Assembly (NCBI GenBank): GCA_016875195.1
Contig: VGRY01000033.1
Coordinates: 1-42,917, forward strand
From: Deltaproteobacteria bacterium
Lineage (GTDB): Bacteria; Desulfobacterota; BSN033; UBA1163
Length of the DNA stretch: 42,917 bases
Direction of reading: 5' to 3'
Shown: piece after piece, positions 33,441 to 41,128 of the stretch
Layout: the number at the start of each line of letters is the position of its first letter
Numbering within the stretch: position 1 is the stretch's first letter
Translations under genes and position numbers: made by a program
Notes under the pieces: model-generated
The model's database searches: none
Told to the model about the DNA's origin: nothing
What the model saw: only the letters and a program-made list of their open reading frames with translations

Positions 33441-33502
33441 TTGGTTGCCTTACGAATTATTCGGTATATTCGTTAACATTCGACTCATTCGCTTTTGAAA
33501 AA
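33441..33502. repeat. ATTCGT-type repeat region upstream of the polyamine genes
   Basis: TTACGAATTATTCGGTATAT, TCGTTAACATTCG and CATTCGC words repeat the character of 770-858. No gene. Confidence 0.45.
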
Positions 33503-33505
33503 TAC

Positions 33506-33533
33506 TTGACAAATTGGAAAAGACAGTTATAAT
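33506..33533 (+). promoter_or_regulatory. Sigma-70 promoter of the carboxyspermidine operon
   Basis: TTGACA (33506-33511), 16-bp spacer, TATAAT (33528-33533): both boxes perfect. Same spacer length as the promoter at 36618, and similar bases around it. Confidence 0.85.
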
Positions 33534-33543
33534 TTTCGAAAAA

Positions 33544-33581
33544 GTTTATTTTATTAAACAAATTTCTTTCTAAACTGTCTT
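33544..33581. promoter_or_regulatory. Putative operator, GTTTA-N6-TAAAC plus TTTCTTTC-TAAACTGTCTT
   Basis: Starts 11 bp past the -10 box. GTTTA (33544-33548) and TAAAC (33555-33559) are an inverted repeat with a 6-bp gap, and TAAACAAATTTCTTTCTAAA followed by CTGTCTT continues to 33581. The same module occurs twice at 36654-36727, before the XRE-cupin regulator. Its position suggests repression. Confidence 0.65.
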
Positions 33582-33615
33582 TCTATAAAACAGGCAATAA
33601 AGGGGTTGATGGACC

Positions 33616-34809
33616 ATGGCTAAAATACTGATCATAGGGGCGGGCGGCGTTGGAACCGTGGTCGCTCATAAGGTGGCCTCTGTTCCGGAGGTCTTTACGG
33701 AGATCGTGCTGGCCAGCCGCACAAAATCAAAATGCGATGCCATTGCCAGGACAGTCGGTCCGGGCAAAATCAAGACGGCGCGGGTTGATGCTAACGATGT
33801 CCAACAACTGGTGAAACTATTTAAAAGAGTCAAACCAGATATGGTCATCAACGTAGCGCTCCCCTATCAGGATCTAACCATCATGGAGGCCTGTCTTGAA
33901 ACAGGTGTAAACTATTTAGATACGGCGAATTATGAACCGCCGGATGTGACGAAATTCGAATATAAATGGCAATGGGCATACCATCAGAGATTTAAAAAGG
34001 CCGGATTGACCGTTATTCTGGGTTGTGGTTTTGATCCGGGGGTGTCGGGGGTTTTCACGGCCTATGCAGCCAAACACCATTTTGACGAGATTCGTTACCT
34101 GGATATCGTGGACTGCAATGCAGGCGATCATGGAAAACCCTTTGCGACTAACTTTAATCCGGAGATCAACATTCGTGAAGTGACCCAGAAAGGGAAATAC
34201 TGGGAAAATGGGAAATGGATTGAAACGGAACCCCATGAAATCCATAAACCGTTAGATTATCCAAATATTGGCCCCCGTGAATCCTATCTCATCTATCACG
34301 AGGAATTAGAATCGTTGGTGAAAAATTATCCGACTTTAAAAAGAGCCCGCTTCTGGATGACCTTTGGACAAGAGTATCTGACCCATCTGCGTGTCATTCA
34401 AAACATCGGAATGGCCAGCATTAAACCTGTCCTGTTTGAAGGCAAAGCAATCGTGCCCCTCAAATTCCTAAAAGCGGTTCTTCCCGACCCCGGGGAACTC
34501 GGCAAAGACTACTCCGGCGAAACCTCCATCGGTTGCCGGATCAGAGGGATAAAGAATCGCAAAGAGAGGACATACTATATCTATAATAACTGCAAACACC
34601 AGGATGCCTATAAAGAAACCGGCACCCAGGCGGTAAGTTACACCACTGGAGTGCCCGCAATGATCGGCGCGATGATGTTTATAACGGGCCACTGGAGAAA
34701 AGCAGGTGTATTTAATGTTGAACAATTTGACCCCGATCCATTCATGGAACAGTTGAAACGCCACGGCCTTCCCTGGCATGAATTGCATGATGTGGATCTG
34801 GAATTATAG
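33616..34809 (+). CDS. Carboxy(nor)spermidine synthase (saccharopine dehydrogenase family)
   Basis: 397 residues. Reduces the Schiff base of aspartate semialdehyde with putrescine (or diaminopropane) using NADPH, giving carboxyspermidine (or carboxynorspermidine). N-terminal Rossmann motif KILIIGAGGVGTVVAHKVA; other family blocks are DMVINVALPYQDLTIMEACLETG, NYLDTANYEPPD and LGCGFDPGVSGVFTAYAA. It lies upstream of the matching decarboxylase, which separates it from lysine-pathway saccharopine dehydrogenases. Start ATG 33616 (MAKILIIG). It has a consensus promoter and operator. Confidence 0.92.
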   Translation: MAKILIIGAGGVGTVVAHKVASVPEVFTEIVLASRTKSKCDAIARTVGPGKIKTARVDANDVQQLVKLFKRVKPDMVINVALPYQDLTIMEACLETGVNYLDTANYEPPDVTKFEYKWQWAYHQRFKKAGLTVILGCGFDPGVSGVFTAYAAKHHFDEIRYLDIVDCNAGDHGKPFATNFNPEINIREVTQKGKYWENGKWIETEPHEIHKPLDYPNIGPRESYLIYHEELESLVKNYPTLKRARFWMTFGQEYLTHLRVIQNIGMASIKPVLFEGKAIVPLKFLKAVLPDPGELGKDYSGETSIGCRIRGIKNRKERTYYIYNNCKHQDAYKETGTQAVSYTTGVPAMIGAMMFITGHWRKAGVFNVEQFDPDPFMEQLKRHGLPWHELHDVDLEL

Positions 34810-34814
34810 GGGCT

Positions 34815-34962
34815 ATAACTAAGCACCAATATCCAAGCACCAAATCCAAAATAATATTCAAACTTCAATATCGAATGACCTAAACGAAAATAATACAAAT
34901 TTAGATCATTGGAATTTGGAGCTTATTTGAAATTTGTGATTTGGGATTTGGAATTTTTTACC
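34815..34962. repeat. CCAAATCC / GGATTTGG palindromic repeat
   Basis: AAGCACCAAATCCAAAATAA on the left and GTGATTTGGGATTTGGAATT on the right are inverted, with CAATATCGAATGACC-type sequence between. Same family as the stretches at 9880 and 22600. No terminator-like T-run except the final TTTTTT. It separates the two carboxyspermidine genes. Confidence 0.7.
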
Positions 34963-34966
34963 ACCT

Positions 34967-36097
34967 ATGTTCATCGACTTTAACAAAATCCCTTCGCCGT
35001 GTTATGTGATCGATGAAACCCTCCTGCGAAATAACCTCAACTTAATAAAAAAGGGAAAAGAGGCTGCTCCGATTCAAATTCTCGTAGCGTTCAAGGCCTT
35101 CTCCAACTGGGGTGTATTCCCGATCTTTAAAGAATATGGTTTCGGTGCTTCTGCAAGCTCACTCAATGAAGCTCGATTGGCATTCGAGGAGCTCGGGGTA
35201 AAAGCGCATACTTATTCGCCTGCCTATGAAGAGAAGACAATTCCTGATGTTTTGAAGTTTAGCAGCCATATCTCTTTTAATTCTATGGGCCAATTCCGGA
35301 AGTATGCTAACATAGCCAGTCAACAGGGTGTATCGATGGGTCTCCGTGTTAACCCTGAGTTCTCAGATACGGCTTTCGACATCTATAACCCCTGCAAACC
35401 CGGATCACGATTTGGCATAACCGCAGAGCAACTCGGCAATGACCTCCCCCAGGGAGTGGAAGGTTTTCATTTCCACACATTATTCGAGGCGGATTCCTTT
35501 GCTCTGGAAAGGTTGCTGGCCGTCTTTTTAGACAAATTCGGGAAGTTTTTACCCAGGTTGAAATGGGTGAACATGGGTGGAGGCCATCTGATTTCAAAAA
35601 AGGATTATGATATATCCCACCTGATTCATCTCTTAAAGGATTTTAAGAATCGATATGGCGTTCAGATCATTTTAGAACCCGGGAGTGCCTTCACTTATAA
35701 AACTGGATATCTGGTATCTACGGTGCTGGATATTGTTGAAAATAGCGGTATAAAAACAGCAGTTCTCGATGTCTCATTTACCTGCCATATGCCCGACTGT
35801 TTGGAGATGCCCTATAAACCCGTCATCCTGGGCGCCACAGATGAGCAGGCAGGGAAACCAACTTATCGAATGGGCGGGGTCAGTTGTCTGGCAGGCGACT
35901 TTATCGGAAATTGGTCATTTGAAAAAGAATTAAAACCAGGCGATCGAATCATTTTCGATGACATGATCCACTACACCACAGTCAAAACCACCATGTTTAA
36001 TGGCGTCAGTCATCCTTCCATCGGACTATGGACCGGCAAGTGGGGATTTAAATTAATCAAAGATTTTAGTTACCATGATTATAAGAATAGATTATGA
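34967..36097 (+). CDS. nspC: Carboxynorspermidine/carboxyspermidine decarboxylase
   Basis: 376-residue fold-III PLP enzyme that decarboxylates carboxyspermidine to spermidine. PLP-lysine in VAFKAFSNWGVF at about residue 43; substrate and cofactor blocks GLRVNPEFSDTAFDIYNPCKPGSRFGI, FHFHTLFEADSF, WVNMGGGHLISKKDYD and LEPGSAFTYKTGYLV. The C-terminal active-site region has CHMPDCLEMPYKP and GGVSCLAGDFIG, typical of NspC rather than of diaminopimelate decarboxylase. It acts directly after the synthase gene. Confidence 0.95.
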   Translation: MFIDFNKIPSPCYVIDETLLRNNLNLIKKGKEAAPIQILVAFKAFSNWGVFPIFKEYGFGASASSLNEARLAFEELGVKAHTYSPAYEEKTIPDVLKFSSHISFNSMGQFRKYANIASQQGVSMGLRVNPEFSDTAFDIYNPCKPGSRFGITAEQLGNDLPQGVEGFHFHTLFEADSFALERLLAVFLDKFGKFLPRLKWVNMGGGHLISKKDYDISHLIHLLKDFKNRYGVQIILEPGSAFTYKTGYLVSTVLDIVENSGIKTAVLDVSFTCHMPDCLEMPYKPVILGATDEQAGKPTYRMGGVSCLAGDFIGNWSFEKELKPGDRIIFDDMIHYTTVKTTMFNGVSHPSIGLWTGKWGFKLIKDFSYHDYKNRL

Positions 36098-36154
36098 TTG
36101 GATGTTTTCTTCAAGTTGTCTGGAGAAAAATCACAATTTATCAATTGAAGAATA

Positions 36155-36478
36155 TCAAACTTGAAATCTTACCTGAACCTGTTTTTTCCACTCCTGTACT
36201 TCCTTCATTTGAGATTCCAAATCAGAAATTCGTCTATCCAGTTGGGAGAAAGAAATTTTTATAAGGGCGCGAGTTTCTGAATGCTCATTCTTATTTTCTT
36301 CTTGAATTTGGGCAAGGTGTTGAATAATTCCAGCATTCCCTTCGGCTAAAAGCTTTATCTGATCCATTAATCCCTCAGAAATAATATGGAATTGCTGGAT
36401 AATCTCATTTTTGAATAATTGAAGCTCCTTTTTTGTAACATTACCTCCTTGAGTGTTTATCGTGGTTTTGCTTTTCAT
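36155..36478 (-). CDS. Small coiled-coil protein, unknown function
   Basis: 107 residues from ATG 36478, which has AAGGAG upstream; a longer frame to 36517 lacks a ribosome binding site. No recognised domain. From residue 20 to 100 it is almost entirely helical, with heptad-like spacing (LQLFKNEIIQQF, LMDQIKLLAEG, ISFSQLDRRISDLESQMKEVQEWKKQVQ), so a coiled coil is expected. It is on the opposite strand to the polyamine genes, convergent with the decarboxylase gene. Its own promoter would face away from the XRE gene's promoter in the 36480-36610 spacer. Confidence 0.6.
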   Translation of the reverse strand: MKSKTTINTQGGNVTKKELQLFKNEIIQQFHIISEGLMDQIKLLAEGNAGIIQHLAQIQEENKNEHSETRALIKISFSQLDRRISDLESQMKEVQEWKKQVQVRFQV

Positions 36479-36617
36479 AAGGCTTCTCCTTCCCAATATA
36501 ACGCTAAATTGACACAAAACACTCTCTCCGTCAAGGGGGCAATCATATCACCTAAACCAAAAGAGAAAGGTGATAAGGAGACCAATGCAAAAAGTGTTTC
36601 TAACTACAAAAAAATGC

Positions 36618-36645
36618 TTGACAAACTTAAAAAGGACGTTATAAT
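36618..36645 (+). promoter_or_regulatory. Sigma-70 promoter of the XRE-cupin gene
   Basis: TTGACA (36618-36623), 16-bp spacer, TATAAT (36640-36645). Spacer and flanks resemble those of the promoter at 33506 (CTTGACAAA...TTATAATTT). Confidence 0.85.
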
Positions 36646-36653
36646 TTCTACAA

Positions 36654-36727
36654 GTTTAGTTTGCTAAACTAATTTCTTTCTATACTGTCTTACACATTAC
36701 TAAACTAATTTCTTTGTAAACTGTGCT
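36654..36727. promoter_or_regulatory. Putative tandem operators for the XRE-cupin regulator
   Basis: GTTTA (36654-36658) and TAAAC (36665-36669) form the same 6-bp-gapped inverted repeat as at 33544. The 27-bp unit from TAAACTAATTTCTTTC to CTGTCTT (36665-36691) is repeated as TAAACTAATTTCTTTG to CTGTGCT (36701-36727). They lie between the promoter and the regulator's start, which indicates autoregulation. Confidence 0.65.
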
Positions 36728-36736
36728 ACCGGCTTT

Positions 36737-37273
36737 ATGAAGATTGGAGAACGCATCAAGAATTTGAGACAGTTGAGCAACCTGACTCAGGAGGAGCTTG
36801 CGGAGCGGGCCAACCTGACCAAGGGGTTCATCTCCCAGATCGAAAGGGACCTGACGTCGATCTCCCTGGACAGCCTGGTCCAGATCCTGGAGGCGCTGGA
36901 TGAAGATATCTCCGATTTTTTCAAGGAGGCTTCCCAGGAAAAGATCGTCTACCGGGAAAAAGACCGGGTGACCATTGAGAAAGAAAAGATTCATAAGTTT
37001 GAGCTTCTGGTCCCGGGCTCAACCAACCGGCGTCTGGAACCCATCCTCCTGACCCTTCGGAAGGGGGAGTCGACGCCGAAGGAGAAACCTCACGAGGGAG
37101 AGGAGTTCGGGTTGGTTCTCCGGGGGAGAGTTAACGTACGTTTTGGAAGAGAGGTGTTAAAGTTAAAAAGAGGGGAATGTTTCTATCTTTCGGCTGAAAA
37201 AGAGCATTGGCTCCACAATGGCGGTTCGAAGGAAGCGGTCATCCTGTGGATCAGCTCTCCCCCCTCTTTTTAA
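36737..37273 (+). CDS. XRE-family regulator with C-terminal cupin domain
   Basis: 178 residues. The N-terminal helix-turn-helix (IGERIKNLRQLSNLTQEELAERANLTKGFISQIERDLTS, given here by its landmarks RIKNLR, LTQEELAE, GFISQIER) spans about 1-60. A cupin barrel at about 105-175 (KEKPHEGEEFGLVLRGR, LKRGECFYLSAEKEHWLHNGG) is the likely effector site. PuuR-type regulators of polyamine genes share this layout. The gene is set between the two halves of a polyamine locus and is preceded by two operator-like repeats, so it is probably an autoregulated repressor that senses a polyamine or agmatine. This role is inferred. Confidence 0.85.
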   Translation: MKIGERIKNLRQLSNLTQEELAERANLTKGFISQIERDLTSISLDSLVQILEALDEDISDFFKEASQEKIVYREKDRVTIEKEKIHKFELLVPGSTNRRLEPILLTLRKGESTPKEKPHEGEEFGLVLRGRVNVRFGREVLKLKRGECFYLSAEKEHWLHNGGSKEAVILWISSPPSF

Positions 37274-37310
37274 TGGTTTAATGATGGGCGGGCTCGTTCC
37301 AACAAACACT

Positions 37311-37339
37311 GTAGGGAACGGTTTAAAACCGTTCCCTAC
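37311..37339. repeat. GTAGGGAACGG perfect palindrome
   Basis: GTAGGGAACGGTTT (37311-37324) pairs with AAACCGTTCCCTAC (37326-37339) across one base. No T-run follows, so it looks like a dispersed palindrome rather than a terminator. It lies between the regulator and arginine decarboxylase genes. Confidence 0.75.
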
Positions 37340-37410
37340 GAAGGACTGGAAATAAATATCAACATCAAAGGTCATTCAACAGGCAAATTTAAAGATAAAG
37401 GAGGCGATCT

Positions 37411-37893
37411 GTGATCATTAAAACCCCAACCCATTATTTTCTTGTATCCGGAGATTCAGAAGGCTTCACCCTTCTGAATGCTTTCGACGGAGCCCTTCTC
37501 CGCGCAGGGATCGGAGATACCAATCTGGTGAAGATGAGCAGCATTGTGCCGCCACGTTGCCAGTTGATTTCTCCTGTTCGCCTCCCTGCAGGCGCTCTGA
37601 TCCCCACAGCCTATGCCTCTATCAGCAGCGACGTACCCGGGGAAATGATCGCCTCTGCTGTGGCCGTGGCCCTTCCAGAGAATCCCGATTATCCGGGGCT
37701 GATCATGGAATACTCTTCTCGTGGGCCAAAAGCAGAGATAGAGGAGACCGTCCGGCAGATGGCTATCGAGGGGATGAAGGTGCGGGGACGGGTAATCAAG
37801 GACCTCACCTCCATAGCTGTCGAACACAGGGTGAAGAAGGTCGGCGCCACTTTCGCGGCTGTTGTCCTGTGGGAGAAAGAGGAGACAGAGTAA
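37411..37893 (+). CDS. pdaD: Pyruvoyl-dependent arginine decarboxylase
   Basis: 160 residues. Makes agmatine from arginine. The proenzyme self-cleaves at the Ser-Ser in KMSSIVPP (about residues 43-44), making a pyruvoyl group on the new N-terminal Ser. Other family blocks: [55 protein letters not shown] and the C-terminal [17 protein letters not shown] start at 37411 with AAAGGAGGCGAT upstream. It feeds agmatinase (38031) for putrescine. Confidence 0.95.
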   Translation: MIIKTPTHYFLVSGDSEGFTLLNAFDGALLRAGIGDTNLVKMSSIVPPRCQLISPVRLPAGALIPTAYASISSDVPGEMIASAVAVALPENPDYPGLIMEYSSRGPKAEIEETVRQMAIEGMKVRGRVIKDLTSIAVEHRVKKVGATFAAVVLWEKEETE

Positions 37894-38030
37894 AATAATA
37901 ATGGGGTTTGCCAGGAAGACTCTAAGGAGTCGTATCATCTCTTCCTGACTTGATGATCAACGGAAGAATTTAACAGTACTTTTCATCGAAACGATTTCTC
38001 TCACCGGAATTCCCTCAAGGTATACTTAGA

Positions 38031-38885
38031 ATGAATCTTCCCTTCATAGAACAATCCTTCATTTCAGCTAACACTTCTTTCAGGGAGGCCGAGGCAGTCA
38101 TTCTTGGCTGTCCCTATGATGGTTCGGCTTCTTTTCGTCCTGGGGCCCGTTTTGGGCCTTCTGCCATTCGAAGAGCGTCCTGGGGCATCGAAACCTACAG
38201 CCCCTATTTCAACAAGGATCTCACCCGTTTTTCAATTCACGATATGGGAGACCTCGAACTCCCCTTCGGAGAGAAAAAAATATCTCTCAATCTGATCCAG
38301 AAAGGTCTCAGGAAAATTCTTTCTGCAAATAAGTTCCCGATCTTGCTTGGGGGCGATCATCTCATCACCCTTCCAATCGTTGAAGAGCTTATCAAATATC
38401 ATCCTGATCTCTACCTCATTCATATCGATGCTCATACGGACTTGAGAGAGGATTACCTCGGCGAGGCTCTCTCTCATAGCACCGTGATGAGGAAAGTGGT
38501 TGATCGTCTGGGCGAGGGAAAATTGGTTCAGATCGGGATCCGTTCCGGAACAGAAGAGGAATTCAAGTTGGCAAGGAAGATGAAGTCCCTTGTCTCTTTA
38601 GATCAAGGTTCTTTGAAATCCATCACGAAACGTCTCGCGGGGAAGCCGGTTTATGTCAGCCTTGATCTTGATGTAATCGATCCCGGCCTTCTTCCGGGTG
38701 TTGGAACACCAGAGCCCGGGGGTCTTACCTTTCAACAATTGCTCTCTCTATTTAAGACTCTCCAGTCCCTTCATGTTATTGGCTTCGACCTCGTGGAACT
38801 CACTCCGGATTACGATCCAACCCAAGTCTCTTCGGTCACGGCTTCTGTTATTCTCAGGGAAATGATCTTCGCATTCTGTCCTTAG
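38031..38885 (+). CDS. speB: Agmatinase (SpeB; ureohydrolase family)
   Basis: 284-residue dinuclear manganese hydrolase, agmatine to putrescine plus urea. Metal-ligand motifs: GGDHLITLP, HIDAHTDLRE and SLDLDVIDPGLLPGVGTPEPGG. N-terminal LGCPYDGSASFRPGARFGPSAIRRAS is typical of agmatinases. It starts 137 bp after the arginine decarboxylase gene, and the PaaK-like gene follows after 22 bp. The pathway order, arginine to agmatine to putrescine to carboxyspermidine to spermidine, is complete within this locus. Confidence 0.93.
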   Translation: MNLPFIEQSFISANTSFREAEAVILGCPYDGSASFRPGARFGPSAIRRASWGIETYSPYFNKDLTRFSIHDMGDLELPFGEKKISLNLIQKGLRKILSANKFPILLGGDHLITLPIVEELIKYHPDLYLIHIDAHTDLREDYLGEALSHSTVMRKVVDRLGEGKLVQIGIRSGTEEEFKLARKMKSLVSLDQGSLKSITKRLAGKPVYVSLDLDVIDPGLLPGVGTPEPGGLTFQQLLSLFKTLQSLHVIGFDLVELTPDYDPTQVSSVTASVILREMIFAFCP

Positions 38886-38907
38886 AATCCTTTCAGAGAG
38901 GATAACC

Positions 38908-40275
38908 ATGAAACAGGTATGGAATGAAAAAAGAGAACTTCTGAGCCGGGAAGAAATTGAAAAGATCCGCCTCAGGAGACTGCGAAAACAATTAAAATAT
39001 TGTTATGGCCGATCCGAATTCTACAAACAAAAATTTGATGACATTGGTTTTCAACCTGAGGATATAAAGACCTGGGCAGATTTTAGAAAGATCCCTCCCC
39101 TGATGGATAAGGAGGAGGAGAGACAGAGTCAGAAAGAATCTCTCGAACGTTTTAACCATCCCTTCGGAATGCACCTCTGCTGCCCGCCGGAAAAGATCAT
39201 CATTACCAAGACAACCGGTGGAACAACGGGAATGCCGACGTTCACCTACTCTTTCACCCAGCACGATTTTGACCGCTGGAATGAAGGGACGGCTCGTGTT
39301 TTTTGGCTGGCAGGGATACGTCCCGCAGACCGGGTCCTCTTTTGCTTTCCCCTGAGCGGAGGATGGGCAGGAGGAATTGTAAAAACGCCTCTCCAATATA
39401 TGGGCATCCTCTGCCTTGACCTCGGTGCTGAAACTCCAGTAGAAAAGATTGTGGAATATGCAAATATAACCCGTCCCAATGTCTTGATGTCCACCCCCTC
39501 TTTCGCAGAGGGTTTCATCGAAGCCTATCCCAGGTCAACAGGAAAACCTGTCTCGGCAATCGGAATTAAAAAACTTTTACTGAGCGGCGAACCTGGAGTT
39601 GCTATTCCTTCTATTCGAAAAAGAATGGAAGAAGCATTCGGAGGAAAATGGAACGACTATCTGATGATTAACAGTGAGGGTTTCTCCGGTTCCTGCCTAG
39701 CAGAAGAATACAATGGGCTTCATGAAGTGGCCCTTGACCTCAGCATATGGGTAGAGGATCTGATCGATTTGGATACTCACCAGCCTATCGAAGTTAAAAA
39801 CGGAGCAATTGGAGAGGGACTGCTCACTTCTCTCGATCGGGAAGGACTGCCCTTGATCAAATATCGTTTGGGAGATGTCATCCAGGTTTTCACTCATCCA
39901 TGCGAATGCGGATATCCGGGACCGGGCTATCGGATCAAGCACCTTGGACGATTGAGTGATCGACTCTTTGTGGAAGGGGCAAGCGTCTTTCCGATCGCAG
40001 TCCGCGACGTGATCACCTCCTTTATCCCGAGGGTGACTGGAGCCATGCGGATCGTTTTAACCGAGCCGCCACCGAACATCACTCCGCCTTTAAAAATTAA
40101 AGTGGAATACGGAGTTGGAATCCAGCCGAATCAACTGCCTGAGTTAGCAAGAGAGATTGAAGAGCAAATGCTGAAGGTCTATCGAGTTCGTTCCAAAGTA
40201 GAATTCGTCCTCCACGAAGCCCTCGGAAGAGTCACGAAAAAAACCCCAATGTTCGAAGAGTGCTATCCATCCTAA
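38908..40275 (+). CDS. Phenylacetate-CoA ligase-like AMP-forming acid:CoA ligase
   Basis: 455 residues of the PaaK branch of adenylate-forming enzymes. N-terminal LRRLRKQLKYCYGRSEFYKQKFDDIG matches PaaK. The nucleotide loop is TKTTGGTTGMPTFTY (about residue 97-111), followed by FPLSGGWAGG and the adenylate region INSEGFSGSC. The C-terminal domain has RLSDRLFVEGASVFP and ends with GRVTKKTPMF. It would activate an aromatic or other carboxylic acid to its CoA thioester. Proximity (22 bp) to agmatinase suggests one transcript, but no clear metabolic link is seen. Confidence 0.85.
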   Translation: MKQVWNEKRELLSREEIEKIRLRRLRKQLKYCYGRSEFYKQKFDDIGFQPEDIKTWADFRKIPPLMDKEEERQSQKESLERFNHPFGMHLCCPPEKIIITKTTGGTTGMPTFTYSFTQHDFDRWNEGTARVFWLAGIRPADRVLFCFPLSGGWAGGIVKTPLQYMGILCLDLGAETPVEKIVEYANITRPNVLMSTPSFAEGFIEAYPRSTGKPVSAIGIKKLLLSGEPGVAIPSIRKRMEEAFGGKWNDYLMINSEGFSGSCLAEEYNGLHEVALDLSIWVEDLIDLDTHQPIEVKNGAIGEGLLTSLDREGLPLIKYRLGDVIQVFTHPCECGYPGPGYRIKHLGRLSDRLFVEGASVFPIAVRDVITSFIPRVTGAMRIVLTEPPPNITPPLKIKVEYGVGIQPNQLPELAREIEEQMLKVYRVRSKVEFVLHEALGRVTKKTPMFEECYPS

Positions 40276-40426
40276 CAACCTGATCATTGAACAGATCAAA
40301 TTCTATCCGCAGGTTACACCTTCAAAGAGAGGAAATACACTATATATCCGAGCTGAAGATTTTCGATGGAAATCAAGAATAACGCCAAGTTCAGCCCTGG
40401 GAGGTACGAGCATCGGCTGGAGCGCC

Positions 40427-40729
40427 TTATAAGTGTTGTGCTACCGCATAAGGTTTGATCTTCTTTAGCGTTGGGCCAAGAGTGCGCTCCGTAACCTCCG
40501 TGTCGTGGGCAGCCTGAGCTCTCAACCAATAGCCATTGGATAGGCCAAAAAACCGACACAACCGTAAATCGGTATCAGCCGTGATCGCGCGCTTACCTGC
40601 AACAATCTCACTGATACGCTGAGCCGGAACACCAATTTCCTTGGCCAAACGGTACTGGCTAAGACCCATGGGTATTAGAAACTCTTCCAAAAGGATCTCG
40701 CCGGGAGTAATAGGATCGAGCTTGCTCAT
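40427..40729 (-). CDS. higA: HigA-family antitoxin
   Basis: 100-residue HTH protein: PITPGEILLEEFLIPMGLSQYRLAKEIGVPAQRISEIVAGKRAIT is the HigA/VapI-type XRE domain (landmarks PGEIL, LSQYRLA, QRISEIVAGKR), then TADTDLRLCRFFGLSNGYWL. It neutralises HigB and represses the operon. It is the second gene, 12 bp after higB, the usual inverted order of HigBA. Confidence 0.94.
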   Translation of the reverse strand: MSKLDPITPGEILLEEFLIPMGLSQYRLAKEIGVPAQRISEIVAGKRAITADTDLRLCRFFGLSNGYWLRAQAAHDTEVTERTLGPTLKKIKPYAVAQHL

Positions 40730-40741
40730 AATGAACCCTCC

Positions 40742-41020
40742 TCAGTGGTAATCAATGATTTCCACATTTTCTGCACCCGCATCCGTCCAACAAAAGCAGA
40801 CACGCCACTGATCGTTGATCCGAATGCTATATTGACCGGCACGATCACCCTTGAGTGCTTCAAGGCGATTGCCGGGTGGCACCCTCAGATCATCAAGTTG
40901 ACCGGCGATCTCGAGCTGTCTAAGCTTACGCCGTGCCACCTTAGCGATGTTCGCGAATCCCCTGACATGCTGACCTTTTGAGAGTGCTTCAGTGTATTCA
41001 CACTTGAATGATTTAATCAT
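40742..41020 (-). CDS. higB: HigB-family toxin (RelE/ParE-like mRNA interferase)
   Basis: 92 residues: MIKSFKCEYTEALSKGQHVRGFANIAKVARRKLRQL, then LRVPPGNRLEALKGDRAGQYSIRINDQWRVCFCW, the characteristic HigB core. HigB toxins cleave mRNA on the ribosome. Start ATG 41020. A promoter and palindrome lie just upstream (41029-41057). Confidence 0.94.
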   Translation of the reverse strand: MIKSFKCEYTEALSKGQHVRGFANIAKVARRKLRQLEIAGQLDDLRVPPGNRLEALKGDRAGQYSIRINDQWRVCFCWTDAGAENVEIIDYH

Positions 41021-41057
41021 TATATCGCATAATAACGCTACTCGTGATTAATGTCAA
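41019..41057 (-). promoter_or_regulatory. higBA promoter with overlapping palindrome
   Basis: Minus strand: TTGACA (41057-41052), 17-bp spacer, TATTAT (41034-41029). ATTAT/ATAAT (41019-41023 and 41029-41033) is an inverted repeat overlapping the -10, a good candidate for HigA binding. Confidence 0.7.
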
Positions 41058-41128
41058 GCGTGATTATAGGCCCAACGACGGAGTTGAGCAGGGTCCACGT
41101 AACGCAGGTCCGCCCCCCCCAGAAAAAG

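Noticed and set aside
40276..40426. Terminator or gene between the PaaK-like gene and higA
   Set aside because: AACCTG/CAGGTT can pair at a distance but has no T-run, and there is no coding frame with a start signal.
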